Shown: positions 7,047-14,888, counted from the first letter of the stretch. The stretch is DNA of 33,991 nucleotides from Candidatus Nomurabacteria bacterium (GCA_029882015.1 JAOULM010000001.1:1-33991); one strand, 5' to 3'. The notes: generated by a model from the sequence alone, not told the origin. A program made the numbers and translations.

Positions 7047-7481
7047 ATGGGAAAAAAACGCGTAGTAAAACAAAAGGGGAATAAATCAAACAAGAGCTTG
7101 AAAGCTCGTTCTTTGGCACGCACAAAGAAAAAGAAAGTAGCAGAAGCTATTTTGCATGTACAAGCAACGTTAAACAACACAAAAGTATTACTTTCTGATA
7201 CAGACGGAAACACATTGGCATTTTCATCATCAGGTGGTCTTGGGTTCCGTGGAGCCAAAAAAGGAACTCCGTTTGCTGCTGCCGAGGTTGGCGCATTGAT
7301 TGGAGAAAAGGCTGCAATCATGGGGGTCAAAGAGGCCAGCATCATCGTAAAAGGAATTGGATCAGGACGTGAATCAGCAATTCGTGCATTCACCGGCAAG
7401 GGAATTGATCTGAAAAGCATCAAAGACCGAACTCCTGTTCCTCATGGGGGATGTCGCCCACGTAAAGCTCGTCGCGTCTAA
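7047..7481 (+). CDS. rpsK: 30S ribosomal protein S11
   Basis: This 144-residue protein of the small-subunit platform has the conserved blocks HVQATLNNTKVLLSDTDGN, FSSSGGLGFRGAKKGTPFAAA, IVKGIGSGRESAIRAF and the C-terminal DRTPVPHGGCRPRKARRV. I use the ATG at 7047 (MGKKRVVKQK) rather than the TTG at 7041, which would only add two residues. It lies 9 bases after rpsM and is translated without a visible Shine-Dalgarno site. Confidence 0.97.
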   Translation: MGKKRVVKQKGNKSNKSLKARSLARTKKKKVAEAILHVQATLNNTKVLLSDTDGNTLAFSSSGGLGFRGAKKGTPFAAAEVGALIGEKAAIMGVKEASIIVKGIGSGRESAIRAFTGKGIDLKSIKDRTPVPHGGCRPRKARRV

Positions 7482-7503
7482 TTATCTGTCTTTTTTATAA
7501 TAT

Positions 7504-8112
7504 ATGTCTATCAAGTTGAAAAAATTTAAAATTGCACGTCGCCTGGGAGCAGGGGTTTTTGATAAAACTCAGTCTCAGAAATTTGCTTTGGCAAACGCCA
7601 AAAAGAGAACCACAGGACGACGTCCGCGTGTAACCGATTACGGATTGCAGTTGATTGAAAAGCAACGTGTACGTGTTATGTACGGTGTTCGCGAAAAACA
7701 ATTCCGAAACTACATCAACAAAGCCATAGGGGCAACCAAACAGGGCGCCAGCCCAGCTCTAGCATTATTCAAGTCACTTGAATCCCGTCTAGACAACATC
7801 GTCTATCGTTTGGGATTGGCAGAATCACGCCGTATGGCACGCCAGATGGTCTCTCATGGACACTTTACCGTTAATGGGAAAAAGACAACAATTCCATCAT
7901 ACTCATTACGTGTAAACGACGAGCTAGCTATCCGCGAAGGAAGCAAAGACATAAAAATATTCGAATTGATTGATAATAAACTGAAAAATCACACTGCTCC
8001 GAATTGGTTGAAATGGAACGCAAAACAACGGTCAGCTGTTGTTGCCGGCGAACCAACAGACCCAGATTCATTCCTGAACTTCAACTCTGTTATCGAGTTC
8101 TATAGCCGATAG
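7504..8112 (+). CDS. rpsD: 30S ribosomal protein S4
   Basis: This primary 16S rRNA-binding protein of 202 residues is an assembly initiator. The S4 RNA-binding domain is at about residues 93-150 (SRLDNIVYRLGLAESRRMARQMVSHGHFTVNGK). The N-terminal region KIARRLGAGVFDKT...RPRVTDYGLQLIEKQRVRVMYGVREKQF lacks the zinc-binding cysteines found in some S4 proteins. The C-terminus ends in the usual VIEFYSR. It sits 22 bases after rpsK in the alpha operon. Confidence 0.97.
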   Translation: MSIKLKKFKIARRLGAGVFDKTQSQKFALANAKKRTTGRRPRVTDYGLQLIEKQRVRVMYGVREKQFRNYINKAIGATKQGASPALALFKSLESRLDNIVYRLGLAESRRMARQMVSHGHFTVNGKKTTIPSYSLRVNDELAIREGSKDIKIFELIDNKLKNHTAPNWLKWNAKQRSAVVAGEPTDPDSFLNFNSVIEFYSR

Positions 8113-8208
8113 ATCTCACAAAATCTTGTTTACTAGTTTTATTCGTTTAGCGAACGTTCCACCACAAAAAATATTTATTATGTGTGCGATGGAATGTAAA
8201 AATATATT

Positions 8209-9189
8209 ATGACGGACCAAATACTATTGCCTTCTCGGCTTAATATCGTAGAGGAAAATGACACAAAGGGAACATATGAAATCGAGGGACTTGCTCCTGG
8301 GTATGGGTACACTTTGGGTAACTCCTTGCGACGTATCATTCTTTCATCTTTGCAAGGTGTGGCTATCACTGGACTAAGAATAAAAGGTGCAGACCACGAG
8401 TTTGCAACAATCGAAGGTGTGTCAGAAGACGTTATTGCTATTATTTTAAATCTTAAAAAAGTACGTCTAGCAATGTCAACTGATGAACCTCAGACGGTAA
8501 AACTATCGGTAAAAGGAAAAAAACAAGTAACAGCAGGAGATATCGAAGCCAAAGGATCTGTCGAGGTTATGAACCCAGATCAGTACATTGCCGAATTAAC
8601 TGACAGCAAGGCTGAATTGGAAATTGAATTAACAATAGAAAAAGGATTCGGATTTGTACCTCGCGAGGAACGTGGTGAAAGCAAAGCCGGTGTTGGAACT
8701 ATATTGATTGACGCGGTATTTACACCAATCAAGCGTGTATCATACGAGGTTGAAAACATGCGTGTTGGAGACCGTACTGATCACAACAAACTACGTTTGT
8801 TTATCCAAACAGATGGGTCATTAACACCTAAACAAGCCTTGGAAGATTCGTTGATGGTTATGGTTCGTCAAATCAAAGCCATTTTAGATATTGAACAATT
8901 ACCCGAGGAAATAGAAATGGCAGAATCACCCAGCGCATTGTTGGACAAAGAGGGGGCAAAGGGGCTATCAGAATCAGAATTATCTGACATCTTGAAAACC
9001 CGCATTGAATCTCTGGATCTATCAACTCGAACACTGAACGCTTTGGCCGATGCCAACATCCGAACTATCGGTGGGTTGGTCCGAAAAACCGAAGATGACA
9101 TTTTAGAAATCGAGGGATTAGGGCAAAAAGGACTAGACGAAATCAGTAAATCATTGGATTCTCAGAATGTAAGCCTTAAACAAGCATAA
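8209..9189 (+). CDS. rpoA: DNA-directed RNA polymerase alpha subunit
   Basis: This 326-residue alpha subunit dimerises to scaffold RNA polymerase. The N-terminal assembly domain contains the 45a-type motif LAPGYGYTLGNSLRRIILSSLQGVAITGLRIKG and the conserved GFGFVPREER and IKRVSYEVENMRVG blocks. A helix-hairpin-helix C-terminal domain for UP-element and activator contact follows at about residues 255-320 (LSTRTLNALADANIRTIGGLVRKTEDDILEIEGLGQKGLDEI). The 96-base gap after rpsD is AT-rich and holds one weak imperfect hairpin (ACGTTCCA/TGGAATGT). Confidence 0.97.
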   Translation: MTDQILLPSRLNIVEENDTKGTYEIEGLAPGYGYTLGNSLRRIILSSLQGVAITGLRIKGADHEFATIEGVSEDVIAIILNLKKVRLAMSTDEPQTVKLSVKGKKQVTAGDIEAKGSVEVMNPDQYIAELTDSKAELEIELTIEKGFGFVPREERGESKAGVGTILIDAVFTPIKRVSYEVENMRVGDRTDHNKLRLFIQTDGSLTPKQALEDSLMVMVRQIKAILDIEQLPEEIEMAESPSALLDKEGAKGLSESELSDILKTRIESLDLSTRTLNALADANIRTIGGLVRKTEDDILEIEGLGQKGLDEISKSLDSQNVSLKQA

Positions 9190-9194
9190 TTTAC

Positions 9195-9222
9195 TTGACT
9201 TTTCAGTCAAAATGACGATAAT
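9195..9222 (+). promoter_or_regulatory. Promoter for rplQ
   Basis: TTGACT at 9195-9200 and GATAAT at 9217-9222 have a 16-base spacer, placed between rpoA and rplQ. This could give separate control of rplQ-rplM-rpsI. A GGGGAG sequence 12 bases before the rplQ ATG may be a weak Shine-Dalgarno site. Confidence 0.55.
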
Positions 9223-9251
9223 AGGGCCTACTTGGGGAGAAATGTAACACC

Positions 9252-9608
9252 ATGAATAATCAAAAAACCAATCGAAAATTTGGACGTGTCCGCAAGCAGC
9301 GGGTGGCTTTGATGCGTGGTTTGGCATTGTCTTTGGTAATACACGAACGTATTACAACTACAGCAGCCAAGGCCAAGGAATTGCGACCATATATTGAGAA
9401 ATTGGTAACAAAAGCCGGTAGCGACACTGTTTTCTCACGTCGTTTCTTGAACGCTCGTTTGGGTGGAAACCAGGAAACATTGGCTAAAAAACTTGTCGAG
9501 GAAATCGCACCAAAATATAGAGAACGCCAGGGTGGATACACTCGGGTTGTTAAACTGCCTCCACGTCAGGGAGATGCTGCAGAAATGGCTATTATCGAAT
9601 TTGTATAA
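9252..9608 (+). CDS. rplQ: 50S ribosomal protein L17
   Basis: This 118-residue protein lies near the peptide exit tunnel. It has the family pattern RKFGRVRKQRVALMRGLALSLVIHERITTTAAKAKELRPYIEKLVT and ends in GYTRVVKLPPRQGDAAEMAIIEFV. It is the last gene of the classical alpha operon and here is followed after 5 bases by rplM. Confidence 0.97.
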   Translation: MNNQKTNRKFGRVRKQRVALMRGLALSLVIHERITTTAAKAKELRPYIEKLVTKAGSDTVFSRRFLNARLGGNQETLAKKLVEEIAPKYRERQGGYTRVVKLPPRQGDAAEMAIIEFV

Positions 9609-9613
9609 TTTTT

Positions 9614-9976
9614 ATGACAACAGTAACTAATACAAAAGAATACACTATTGATGCCTCGGGTAAAAAACTGGGTCGTGTTGCCAGCGAGGCAGCTATGATT
9701 TTGCGTGGAAAAAATTCACCAGATTTTACACCTAACAAAGTATCAGGAAACAAGGTGCACGTTATCAATGCGTCAAAAATCGATTTGGCAGATGTGAAAT
9801 TGTTAGACGAGTACATGAGCTATTCTGGATACGCAGGTGGTCAAAAACGCGAAACACGTGGGCATTTGATCGACCGCAAGGGCTACGCTCCTGTATTCGA
9901 AAAAGCAGTCTACGGAATGTTGGCGTCAAACAAATTGCGAGCGCCATTGATGAAAAATCTAACTATTACCGAATAA
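9614..9976 (+). CDS. rplM: 50S ribosomal protein L13
   Basis: This 120-residue early-assembly protein binds 23S rRNA. It has the L13 blocks YTIDASGKKLGRVASEAAMILRGKNSPDFTPN, GNKVHVINASKI, and FEKAVYGMLASNKLRAPLMKNL. It is shorter than the usual roughly 142 residues because the C-terminal Y-G-HPH-A-Q tail is absent. Gap to rplQ is 5 bases and to rpsI 5 bases, so the three genes are co-transcribed. Confidence 0.96.
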   Translation: MTTVTNTKEYTIDASGKKLGRVASEAAMILRGKNSPDFTPNKVSGNKVHVINASKIDLADVKLLDEYMSYSGYAGGQKRETRGHLIDRKGYAPVFEKAVYGMLASNKLRAPLMKNLTITE

Positions 9977-9981
9977 TTTAT

Positions 9982-10392
9982 ATGTCAGCAGTAACTAAAA
10001 AAACAAAATACATTCCAGCAATCGGACGACGTAAAACTGCCAGCGCACAGGTACGTTTGTTCGAGGCTGCTAAAACTGAAGTCATCATCAACGATAAAAA
10101 ATTGTCAGAATATTTTAAAACTGATGATCAGATCAAAATCGTAAACGATGCTTTTAATACATTGAAATTGGATCAAGAATTCAAAGTAACCGTATTGGTA
10201 AAAGGTGGGGGATTACATGCCCAAGCCGAAGCCGTACGTCACGGAATCTCACGTGCATTGGTAGAACGCGACGAAGCATCACGTGTTCCATTAAAAAAAG
10301 AAGGGTTCCTAAAACGTGACCCACGTTCAAAAGAACGAAACAAACCAGGACTCCGCGGAGCACGTCGTGCCCCACAGTGGTCAAAACGTTAA
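9982..10392 (+). CDS. rpsI: 30S ribosomal protein S9
   Basis: This 136-residue protein has a basic C-terminal tail that reaches the P-site tRNA. The blocks AIGRRKTASAQVRLF, VKGGGLHAQAEAVRHGISRALV and the tail RDPRSKERNKPGLRGARRAPQWSKR end in the invariant SKR. It closes the ribosomal cluster and is followed by a terminator. Confidence 0.97.
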   Translation: MSAVTKKTKYIPAIGRRKTASAQVRLFEAAKTEVIINDKKLSEYFKTDDQIKIVNDAFNTLKLDQEFKVTVLVKGGGLHAQAEAVRHGISRALVERDEASRVPLKKEGFLKRDPRSKERNKPGLRGARRAPQWSKR

Positions 10393-10404
10393 AACTCAGA
10401 AATC

Positions 10405-10431
10405 AAAAAAACCACCCTCAGGTGGTTTTTT
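10405..10431 (+). terminator. Intrinsic terminator of the ribosomal cluster
   Basis: AACCACC and GGTGGTT (about 10409-10427) form a stem with loop CTCA, followed by a T run. Confidence 0.85.
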
Positions 10432-10450
10432 CTTTGCTCTGGTAAATATA

Positions 10451-10503
10451 TCCTCCTCCCCTATGTAGGGGAGGTGCCGAGGAACGAGGCGGAGGGGTAT
10501 CAG
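10451..10503 (+). repeat. Palindromic element, single arm (copy B)
   Basis: The arm runs CCTCCTCCCCTATGTAGGGG through GGAGGGGTATCA. It is almost identical to the left arm of the copy inside mnmA (170-223) and to the arms at 14889 and 30604. Confidence 0.85.
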
Positions 10504-10521
10504 ACATAACCACCCAAACCC

Positions 10522-10782
10522 CCGTCTTCCCGGGCTCCGACCCGGGATCCAGAAACATCCCTACCAACCCTCAAGTGTCATCCCCGCGCAGACGGGGATC
10601 TTGTTTTAATTCTTTTCTTTTTTCTTGGCAAAAAAGAAACAAAAACCCAAGGCCTGTACCGAACTCTCTCAGAATTATCTAAAACTACATTCGTTATTTT
10701 TCAGGGGGCACTACGTTAGCCTGCTGAAAAATACCTGCGGACACTCATTCCATTTTGAAATTCTGGTTCGTTCGATAGGGGT
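10522..10782 (+). repeat. Composite intergenic repeat block 1; no gene
   Basis: Three modules are shared in the same order with 14959-15240. The first is a GC-rich module around CCCGGGCTCCGACCCGGG (10522-10554). The second is a hairpin TTTCTTTTTT-CTTGG-CAAAAAAGAAA (10611-10640). The third starts AAGGCCTGTA and contains CAGAAT...ATTCTG and TTTTTCAG...CTGAAAAA inverted repeats (about 10647-10782). A further small palindrome (GTCATCCCCG/CGGGGATC, 10576-10600) is unique to this copy. I see no coding potential in this gene-free stretch (10393-10837). Confidence 0.75.
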
Positions 10783-10811
10783 CGAATCCTCGCGCTAAAT
10801 TTTGGAATATT

Positions 10812-10840
10812 AAAAAACCCTCGCAATAGCGGGGTTTTTA
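10812..10840 (-). terminator. Terminator for the minus-strand DKNYY gene
   Basis: AAAAACCC and GGGGTTTTT flank a short loop. The hairpin ends at the stop codon of the 10838-11206 gene and has T runs on both strands. Confidence 0.7.
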
Positions 10841-11206
10841 TTTACCTGGAACAACAAATGTTTCTGGGTCACCATCAATTTTTTTGCCATAATAATAAAC
10901 GTGGTTTTTATCTTTGGCGTAGTATCCATCGTCTAAAATTTCAAAAGTTTTTGCATGGGCTGACCAAATACGGAAAGTTCTCCACCCGGTAGAAGAATTG
11001 TAGTGATAGTAGGTATAGAGTACTTTGTTTCTTTGAATCGTGTAGAGGGTGTCAGTCTTTATAGTATTAGCCATATCAACGAGACGTTCATTCCTTTTTG
11101 ATAGCAAGAAAAGAGTAAAGGCAATAATTAAAATAAAAAGTACAAAGCTCAAAAATACTTTTGAAAGTGTCCGCACTCCATTTCTAATTATATTTGGTCC
11201 TTTCAT
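10838..11206 (-). CDS. Small membrane-anchored DKNYY-type protein (paralogue 1)
   Basis: This 122-residue protein has one N-terminal membrane helix (VFLSFVLFILIIAFTLFLL, about residues 17-36) and a domain that should lie outside the cell. The C-terminal part reads YYAKDKNHVYYYGKKIDGDPETFVVPGK, the pattern of DKNYY repeats, whose function is unknown. I start at 11206 (MKGPNII) because a TGG-TATAAT box on the minus strand lies 8 bases before it; the upstream ATG at 11212 would be 2 bases from the box. The neighbour at 11252-11623 is a divergent paralogue with the same end (DPDTFVVPE). Confidence 0.7.
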   Translation of the reverse strand: MKGPNIIRNGVRTLSKVFLSFVLFILIIAFTLFLLSKRNERLVDMANTIKTDTLYTIQRNKVLYTYYHYNSSTGWRTFRIWSAHAKTFEILDDGYYAKDKNHVYYYGKKIDGDPETFVVPGK

Positions 11207-11214
11207 ATTCATTG

Positions 11215-11223
11215 ATTATACCA
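11215..11223 (-). promoter_or_regulatory. Extended -10 promoter, predicted leaderless
   Basis: On the minus strand TGG-TATAAT ends 8 bases before the ATG at 11206. Confidence 0.65.
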
Positions 11224-11251
11224 TTTACCCCCAATACATCTTCAGAATTAC

Positions 11252-11623
11252 TTATTCAGGAACAACAAAAGTGTCTGGGTCAGCCCCTTGGATTCTTTTA
11301 TTGAATTGATAAACAAAATTTTTGTCTTTCGCGTAGGAATTATTGATGATTTCTAGAGATTTGATATCAACACGGCGCAATTTTTGTAAGTATAGATTTA
11401 GCGGGGAACCTCCTTCTCGACGGACGTAAAAAGCTTTTCTTTTTGAGACAACATACTGGCTTTCTTGTGCATCTGGGAAGACTTTTGATAAATAATAGCC
11501 ATCTCGTACAGCAGTCGATATATATGTCAAAAAAAGTGCAACAATAGCAAGGCCAAATAGTCCAACAGGGACAAGTAAAATTATCCCAATTATCTTTCCT
11601 ATTTTCTTGTAATTCTTTTTCAT
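11252..11623 (-). CDS. Small membrane-anchored DKNYY-type protein (paralogue 2)
   Basis: This 123-residue protein has one membrane helix at about residues 12-36 (IIGIILLVPVGLFGLAIVALFLTYI) after a basic start (MKKNYKKIGK). An outer domain follows that ends NSYAKDKNFVYQFNKRIQGADPDTFVVPE. The last 30 residues match those of the gene at 10838-11206, so the two are tandem paralogues joined by a similar domain and unlike middles. It has its own TGG-TATATT box 6 bases before the ATG. Function unknown. Confidence 0.7.
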   Translation of the reverse strand: MKKNYKKIGKIIGIILLVPVGLFGLAIVALFLTYISTAVRDGYYLSKVFPDAQESQYVVSKRKAFYVRREGGSPLNLYLQKLRRVDIKSLEIINNSYAKDKNFVYQFNKRIQGADPDTFVVPE

Positions 11624-11629
11624 ATTTCA

Positions 11630-11638
11630 AATATACCA
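11630..11638 (-). promoter_or_regulatory. Extended -10 promoter, predicted leaderless
   Basis: On the minus strand TGG-TATATT ends 6 bases before the ATG at 11623. Confidence 0.6.
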
Positions 11639-11640
11639 CA

Positions 11641-12180
11641 CTACCCCCAATATACCTTTCTAAATTGTTTTTCAGTATCAAAATCGGCGTGGTTGGTGAC
11701 GATGATGTTGAATTCATCGGTTAGCTCGAGATCCTTTTTCATATTTTCCAGCATATGCTCGAATGGGTAGGGGCTAATCCAGACGCTGTTTTTCAGCTTG
11801 GCGAATTTGGCCTTTTTCAGGATATAGCGGATAGCATTGCGGAGCTGTTTATTATCCTCGGGAACGTCAATAATCACCATACGCCAATGCCCATCCCACG
11901 ATAGGGGAATCAGGCTTTCATCCGATGACAGGCGTGCAGAGCGCAAGCTGTGACGTCCTGTGGGGGTCAGGCGCATCATCTCGTCTTCTAATTCAATATC
12001 TCCTGATTTGGTCAGGTTTTTCAGGCTCCGGGTCACTGCATATTTCAAATCCGAGCTCCGATCGTCTATTTCACTGAATAACCCCTCGATGTGGCTGTTC
12101 AATTCATCAGAGTTGCTGGATTCATTGGAACCCAGGAATTTCAAGATTTTTTCCTTGAGATTAAGTCGTTTTGGTGTCAT
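11641..12180 (-). CDS. PaaX-like regulator with Cas2-like domain
   Basis: This 179-residue protein has an N-terminal winged-helix region (LKYAVTRSLKNLTKSGDIELEDEMMRLTPTGR, residues about 45-80). A ferredoxin-like domain follows (WDGHWRMVIIDVPEDNKQLRNAIRYILKKAKFAKLKNSVWISPYPFEHM). The WDG-WR-V-DVPE and G/K-SVWISPYP patterns are those of the PaaX central domain, which shares the Cas2 fold. Such genes in CPR genomes are often labelled Cas2. There is no CRISPR array or other cas gene here, so a transcriptional regulator or stand-alone nuclease is more likely. It is shorter than PaaX (about 300 residues), lacking the C-terminal domain. It has a TGG-TATAAT box 6 bases before the ATG. Confidence 0.75.
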   Translation of the reverse strand: MTPKRLNLKEKILKFLGSNESSNSDELNSHIEGLFSEIDDRSSDLKYAVTRSLKNLTKSGDIELEDEMMRLTPTGRHSLRSARLSSDESLIPLSWDGHWRMVIIDVPEDNKQLRNAIRYILKKAKFAKLKNSVWISPYPFEHMLENMKKDLELTDEFNIIVTNHADFDTEKQFRKVYWG

Positions 12181-12186
12181 GTATGT

Positions 12187-12195
12187 ATTATACCA
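12187..12195 (-). promoter_or_regulatory. Extended -10 promoter, predicted leaderless
   Basis: On the minus strand TGG-TATAAT ends 6 bases before the ATG at 12180. Confidence 0.65.
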
Positions 12196-12237
12196 GAGTT
12201 TTCCCCAATTTACAATAATTTTACGTGTGAAAAAAAC

Positions 12238-12266
12238 TTGTCAAAAATATGAGAATGGTTTATACT
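12238..12266 (+). promoter_or_regulatory. grpE promoter, very short leader
   Basis: TTGTCA at 12238-12243 and TATACT at 12261-12266 have a 17-base spacer. The ATG at 12279 is 12 bases after the -10 box. No CIRCE-type inverted repeat is present. Confidence 0.75.
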
Positions 12267-12278
12267 TGTCTGGTAATT

Positions 12279-12854
12279 ATGAGTAATGATAAAAACAATA
12301 TGTCAGATGATCAATTCGATGATGTGCAGTTCGAGACAACCGAGTCCGAACTGGTCACCCAGAAAAAGGGAGACAAGTTGAAACAGATTCGCGAAAAACT
12401 GAAAGAGTCCCAAGCCGAAGCCAAAGAGAATCTCGACGGATGGCAACGAGCTAGGGCCGACTATGTGAATTTACAAAAATCACTAGACGCCGAACGGGGG
12501 CAGATTCGTAAACGCGCCACATTGGGATTGATTCTGGATTTATTGCCATCATTAGATAATTTTGAATCAGCAATGAAGAATCGCGAGGTCTGGGAATCAG
12601 TTGATGCAAACTGGCGAACCGGAATCGAATATATTTATCAGAATCTGCAACGAACCCTACAGGAAAATGGAGTCACAGAAATACAAACGACCGGACAGAT
12701 GGATCATGAATTACATGAACCGCTGGAGGTAATCGAAACAGATAATAAAAAACAGGACAATGAAATTGCCGAGACTGTCCAAAAGGGATACAAGATGGAT
12801 GGACAAATCGTCAGAACGGCTCGAGTCAAAGTCTATCAATTTAAGAAAGAGTAA
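12279..12854 (+). CDS. grpE: Nucleotide exchange factor GrpE
   Basis: GrpE releases ADP from DnaK. This 191-residue protein has an acidic disordered N-terminus, a long coiled-coil (LKQIREKLKESQAEAKENLDGWQRARADYVNLQK, about residues 36-75), and the C-terminal beta domain (TGIEYIYQNLQRTLQENGVTEI, then MDHELHEPLEVIETD and VQKGYKMDGQIVRTARVKVYQ). I use 12279 because the promoter at 12238-12266 lies over the longer frame from 12249. It heads the grpE-dnaK-dnaJ group. Confidence 0.95.
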   Translation: MSNDKNNMSDDQFDDVQFETTESELVTQKKGDKLKQIREKLKESQAEAKENLDGWQRARADYVNLQKSLDAERGQIRKRATLGLILDLLPSLDNFESAMKNREVWESVDANWRTGIEYIYQNLQRTLQENGVTEIQTTGQMDHELHEPLEVIETDNKKQDNEIAETVQKGYKMDGQIVRTARVKVYQFKKE

Positions 12855-12864
12855 AATCCACCAC

Positions 12865-12940
12865 TGTCATCCTGAATTTATTTCAGGATCTCATAGACCA
12901 AAAATACAAACTTAGATTCTGAAATAAATTCAGAATGACA
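12865..12940 (+). repeat. Inverted-repeat element between grpE and dnaK
   Basis: Two 27-base arms, 12865-12891 and 12914-12940, face each other. They begin and end with TGTCAT and ATGACA. Each arm is itself palindromic around TGAAATAAATTCA. The arms are imperfect inverted copies. Its right end supplies a false upstream ATG (12935) to the dnaK frame. Confidence 0.85.
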
Positions 12941-12970
12941 AAATACTTACTAAATAATCTAAAAAATACT

Positions 12971-14881
12971 ATGTCAAAAATAATTGGAATCGATCTAGGG
13001 ACAACAAACAGCGCCGTCGCAATCATCGAGGGGGGGCAACCAAAAATAATTGAAAACGCCGAGGGAAACCGTACCACTCCGTCGATTGTTGCTATTGCAA
13101 AAAATGGTGACCGTTTGGCTGGTGAATTGGCAAAACGCCAAGCCATCACCAACCCACAAAATACTATTTACGGAATCAAACGATACATGGGGCACAAATA
13201 CGAAGACGACGTTATCAAAAAAGACGTCGACGTGGTGCCGTACACTATCAAAAAAGGTAAAGACGGCGGAGCTATGATAACTATGGGCGACAAAGATTAT
13301 CGCCCCGAGGAAGTTTCAGCAATGATCTTGCAGAAAATCAAAGCCGACGTCGAAGCCAAAACAGGTGAAAAAATAACCGAGGCCGTAATCACCGTTCCGG
13401 CGTATTTCAACGATGACCAACGTAAAGCCACAATCGATGCGGGTAAAATCGCGGGACTCGATGTTAAACGAATCATCAACGAACCAACTGCTGCCGCATT
13501 GGCATACGGGTTCGACAAAAAGACTGACGAAAAAATCGCCGTATACGATTTCGGTGGGGGTACTTTTGATATCTCAATTTTGGAGGTAGGCGCAGACGTC
13601 GTCGAGGTAAAATCTACAGGTGGTGATAGCCATATGGGGGGACGTGATATTGACCAGGCTATTATCAAATGGATCGGAACTGAATTCAAAAAAGAATCAG
13701 GTATCGATATCACTGCAGACAAATTGGCACTGCAACGTTTGGACGAGGCAGCCGAAAAAGCCAAAAAGGAATTGTCATCAGCGCCAGAAACTGAAATCAA
13801 TATTCCATTTATTACATCAGATGCGAACGGTCCAAAACACTTGTTGTTGAAATTGACTCGTGCTCAACTGGAAGACTTGGCAATGCCATACATCGAAAAA
13901 TCAATCAAAATCACAGGGGACGTACTAAAAGATTCTGGATTCAAAGCTGGCGAAATTAACCAGGTTATCTTGGTGGGAGGACAAACACGTATGCCAAAAA
14001 TCCAAGAAGAGGTTCAGAAACTATTCGGTCAAGAACCAAACCGAACGATTAACCCCGACGAGGTAGTCGCCGCAGGAGCCGCCGTACAGGCCGGAGTCTT
14101 GCAGGGTGACGTCAAAGACGTGTTGTTGCTCGACGTTATTCCATTGTCGCTGGGAATCGAAACCATGGGGGGTGTCGCAACAAAATTGATCGAAAAAAAT
14201 GCAACGATCCCAACATCACACAGCCAGGTATTCTCGACCGCAACAGACAACCAGTCATCAGTCGAGATTGTCATCGCACAGGGAGAACGACCCATGGCGG
14301 CCGACAACAAACCATTGGGACGATTCGTATTAGATGGTATCGCGCCAGCGCCGCGTGGTATCCCACAGGTAGAGGTAACGTTCGACGTTGATGCCAACGG
14401 AGTGCTGAGCGTGTCTGCCAAAGACAAAGCAACCGGCAAAGAAAACAGTATCCGTATCGAGGGATCATCAGGACTATCAGACGAAGAAATCGAAAAAATG
14501 AAAGCCGACGCGGAAACACACGCCGACGAAGATGCCAAGAAAAAAGAAAACGTAGAATCTAAAAATATGTTAGACACTGCTATTTTCACCGCAGAAAAGG
14601 GGCTAAAAGACAACGCAGACAAAATTAGCGACGAGGTCAAAACCGCAGTCCAAGAAAAAATCGATGCAGCGAAAACTGCCAAAGATTCGGATGATATGGA
14701 CGTAGTAAAAAAAGCCACCGAAGAACTGGCAACCGAAATGCAAAAAATCGGCGAGGAAATGGCAAAAGCTGGTGAAAAAACAGAATCTGATTCAGACGAT
14801 GTCAGCCCAGCAGGGGACAAAGTCGAAGACAAAGAGGGAAATGCAGATAATGTAACTGACGCGGAAACAGAAGAGAAATAA
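12971..14881 (+). CDS. dnaK: Chaperone DnaK (Hsp70)
   Basis: This 636-residue ATP-driven chaperone has the phosphate 1 loop GIDLGTTNSAVAIIEGG, YFNDDQRKAT, AVYDFGGGTFDIS and GGQTRMPKIQ in its ATPase domain. The linker is DVLLLDVIPLSLGIE, with the substrate-binding domain after it. The C-terminal lid ends in an acidic, low-complexity tail (SDSDDVSPAGDKVEDKEGN...ETEEK). I start at 12971 (MSKIIGIDLG); the frame extends upstream to 12935 but those codons are repeat sequence (MTKYLLNNLKNT). No clear promoter lies directly upstream, so it is probably read from the grpE promoter. Confidence 0.98.
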   Translation: MSKIIGIDLGTTNSAVAIIEGGQPKIIENAEGNRTTPSIVAIAKNGDRLAGELAKRQAITNPQNTIYGIKRYMGHKYEDDVIKKDVDVVPYTIKKGKDGGAMITMGDKDYRPEEVSAMILQKIKADVEAKTGEKITEAVITVPAYFNDDQRKATIDAGKIAGLDVKRIINEPTAAALAYGFDKKTDEKIAVYDFGGGTFDISILEVGADVVEVKSTGGDSHMGGRDIDQAIIKWIGTEFKKESGIDITADKLALQRLDEAAEKAKKELSSAPETEINIPFITSDANGPKHLLLKLTRAQLEDLAMPYIEKSIKITGDVLKDSGFKAGEINQVILVGGQTRMPKIQEEVQKLFGQEPNRTINPDEVVAAGAAVQAGVLQGDVKDVLLLDVIPLSLGIETMGGVATKLIEKNATIPTSHSQVFSTATDNQSSVEIVIAQGERPMAADNKPLGRFVLDGIAPAPRGIPQVEVTFDVDANGVLSVSAKDKATGKENSIRIEGSSGLSDEEIEKMKADAETHADEDAKKKENVESKNMLDTAIFTAEKGLKDNADKISDEVKTAVQEKIDAAKTAKDSDDMDVVKKATEELATEMQKIGEEMAKAGEKTESDSDDVSPAGDKVEDKEGNADNVTDAETEEK

Positions 14882-14888
14882 CACAACC

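Noticed and set aside
10770..10796. tRNA fragment (GGGGTCGAATCCTC resembles a T-arm)
   Set aside because: No acceptor, D or anticodon arms are found around it, and the matching place in the sister repeat block lacks the motif.
11641..12180. CRISPR-Cas adaptation gene cas2
   Set aside because: The protein has a winged helix and PaaX-type blocks, and no direct-repeat array or other cas gene is visible in the window.
12186..12278. CIRCE/HrcA operator at grpE
   Set aside because: No TTAGCACTC-N9-GAGTGCTAA-like inverted repeat is present; only a housekeeping-type promoter is seen.
12935..12970. Upstream ATG of the dnaK frame
   Set aside because: These codons lie in and after a dispersed inverted repeat, and Hsp70 homology begins at MSKIIGIDLG (12971).
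14029..14886. Long Ser-rich minus-strand frame opposite dnaK
   Set aside because: It is a mirror of dnaK codon bias; dnaK is unmistakable on the plus strand.
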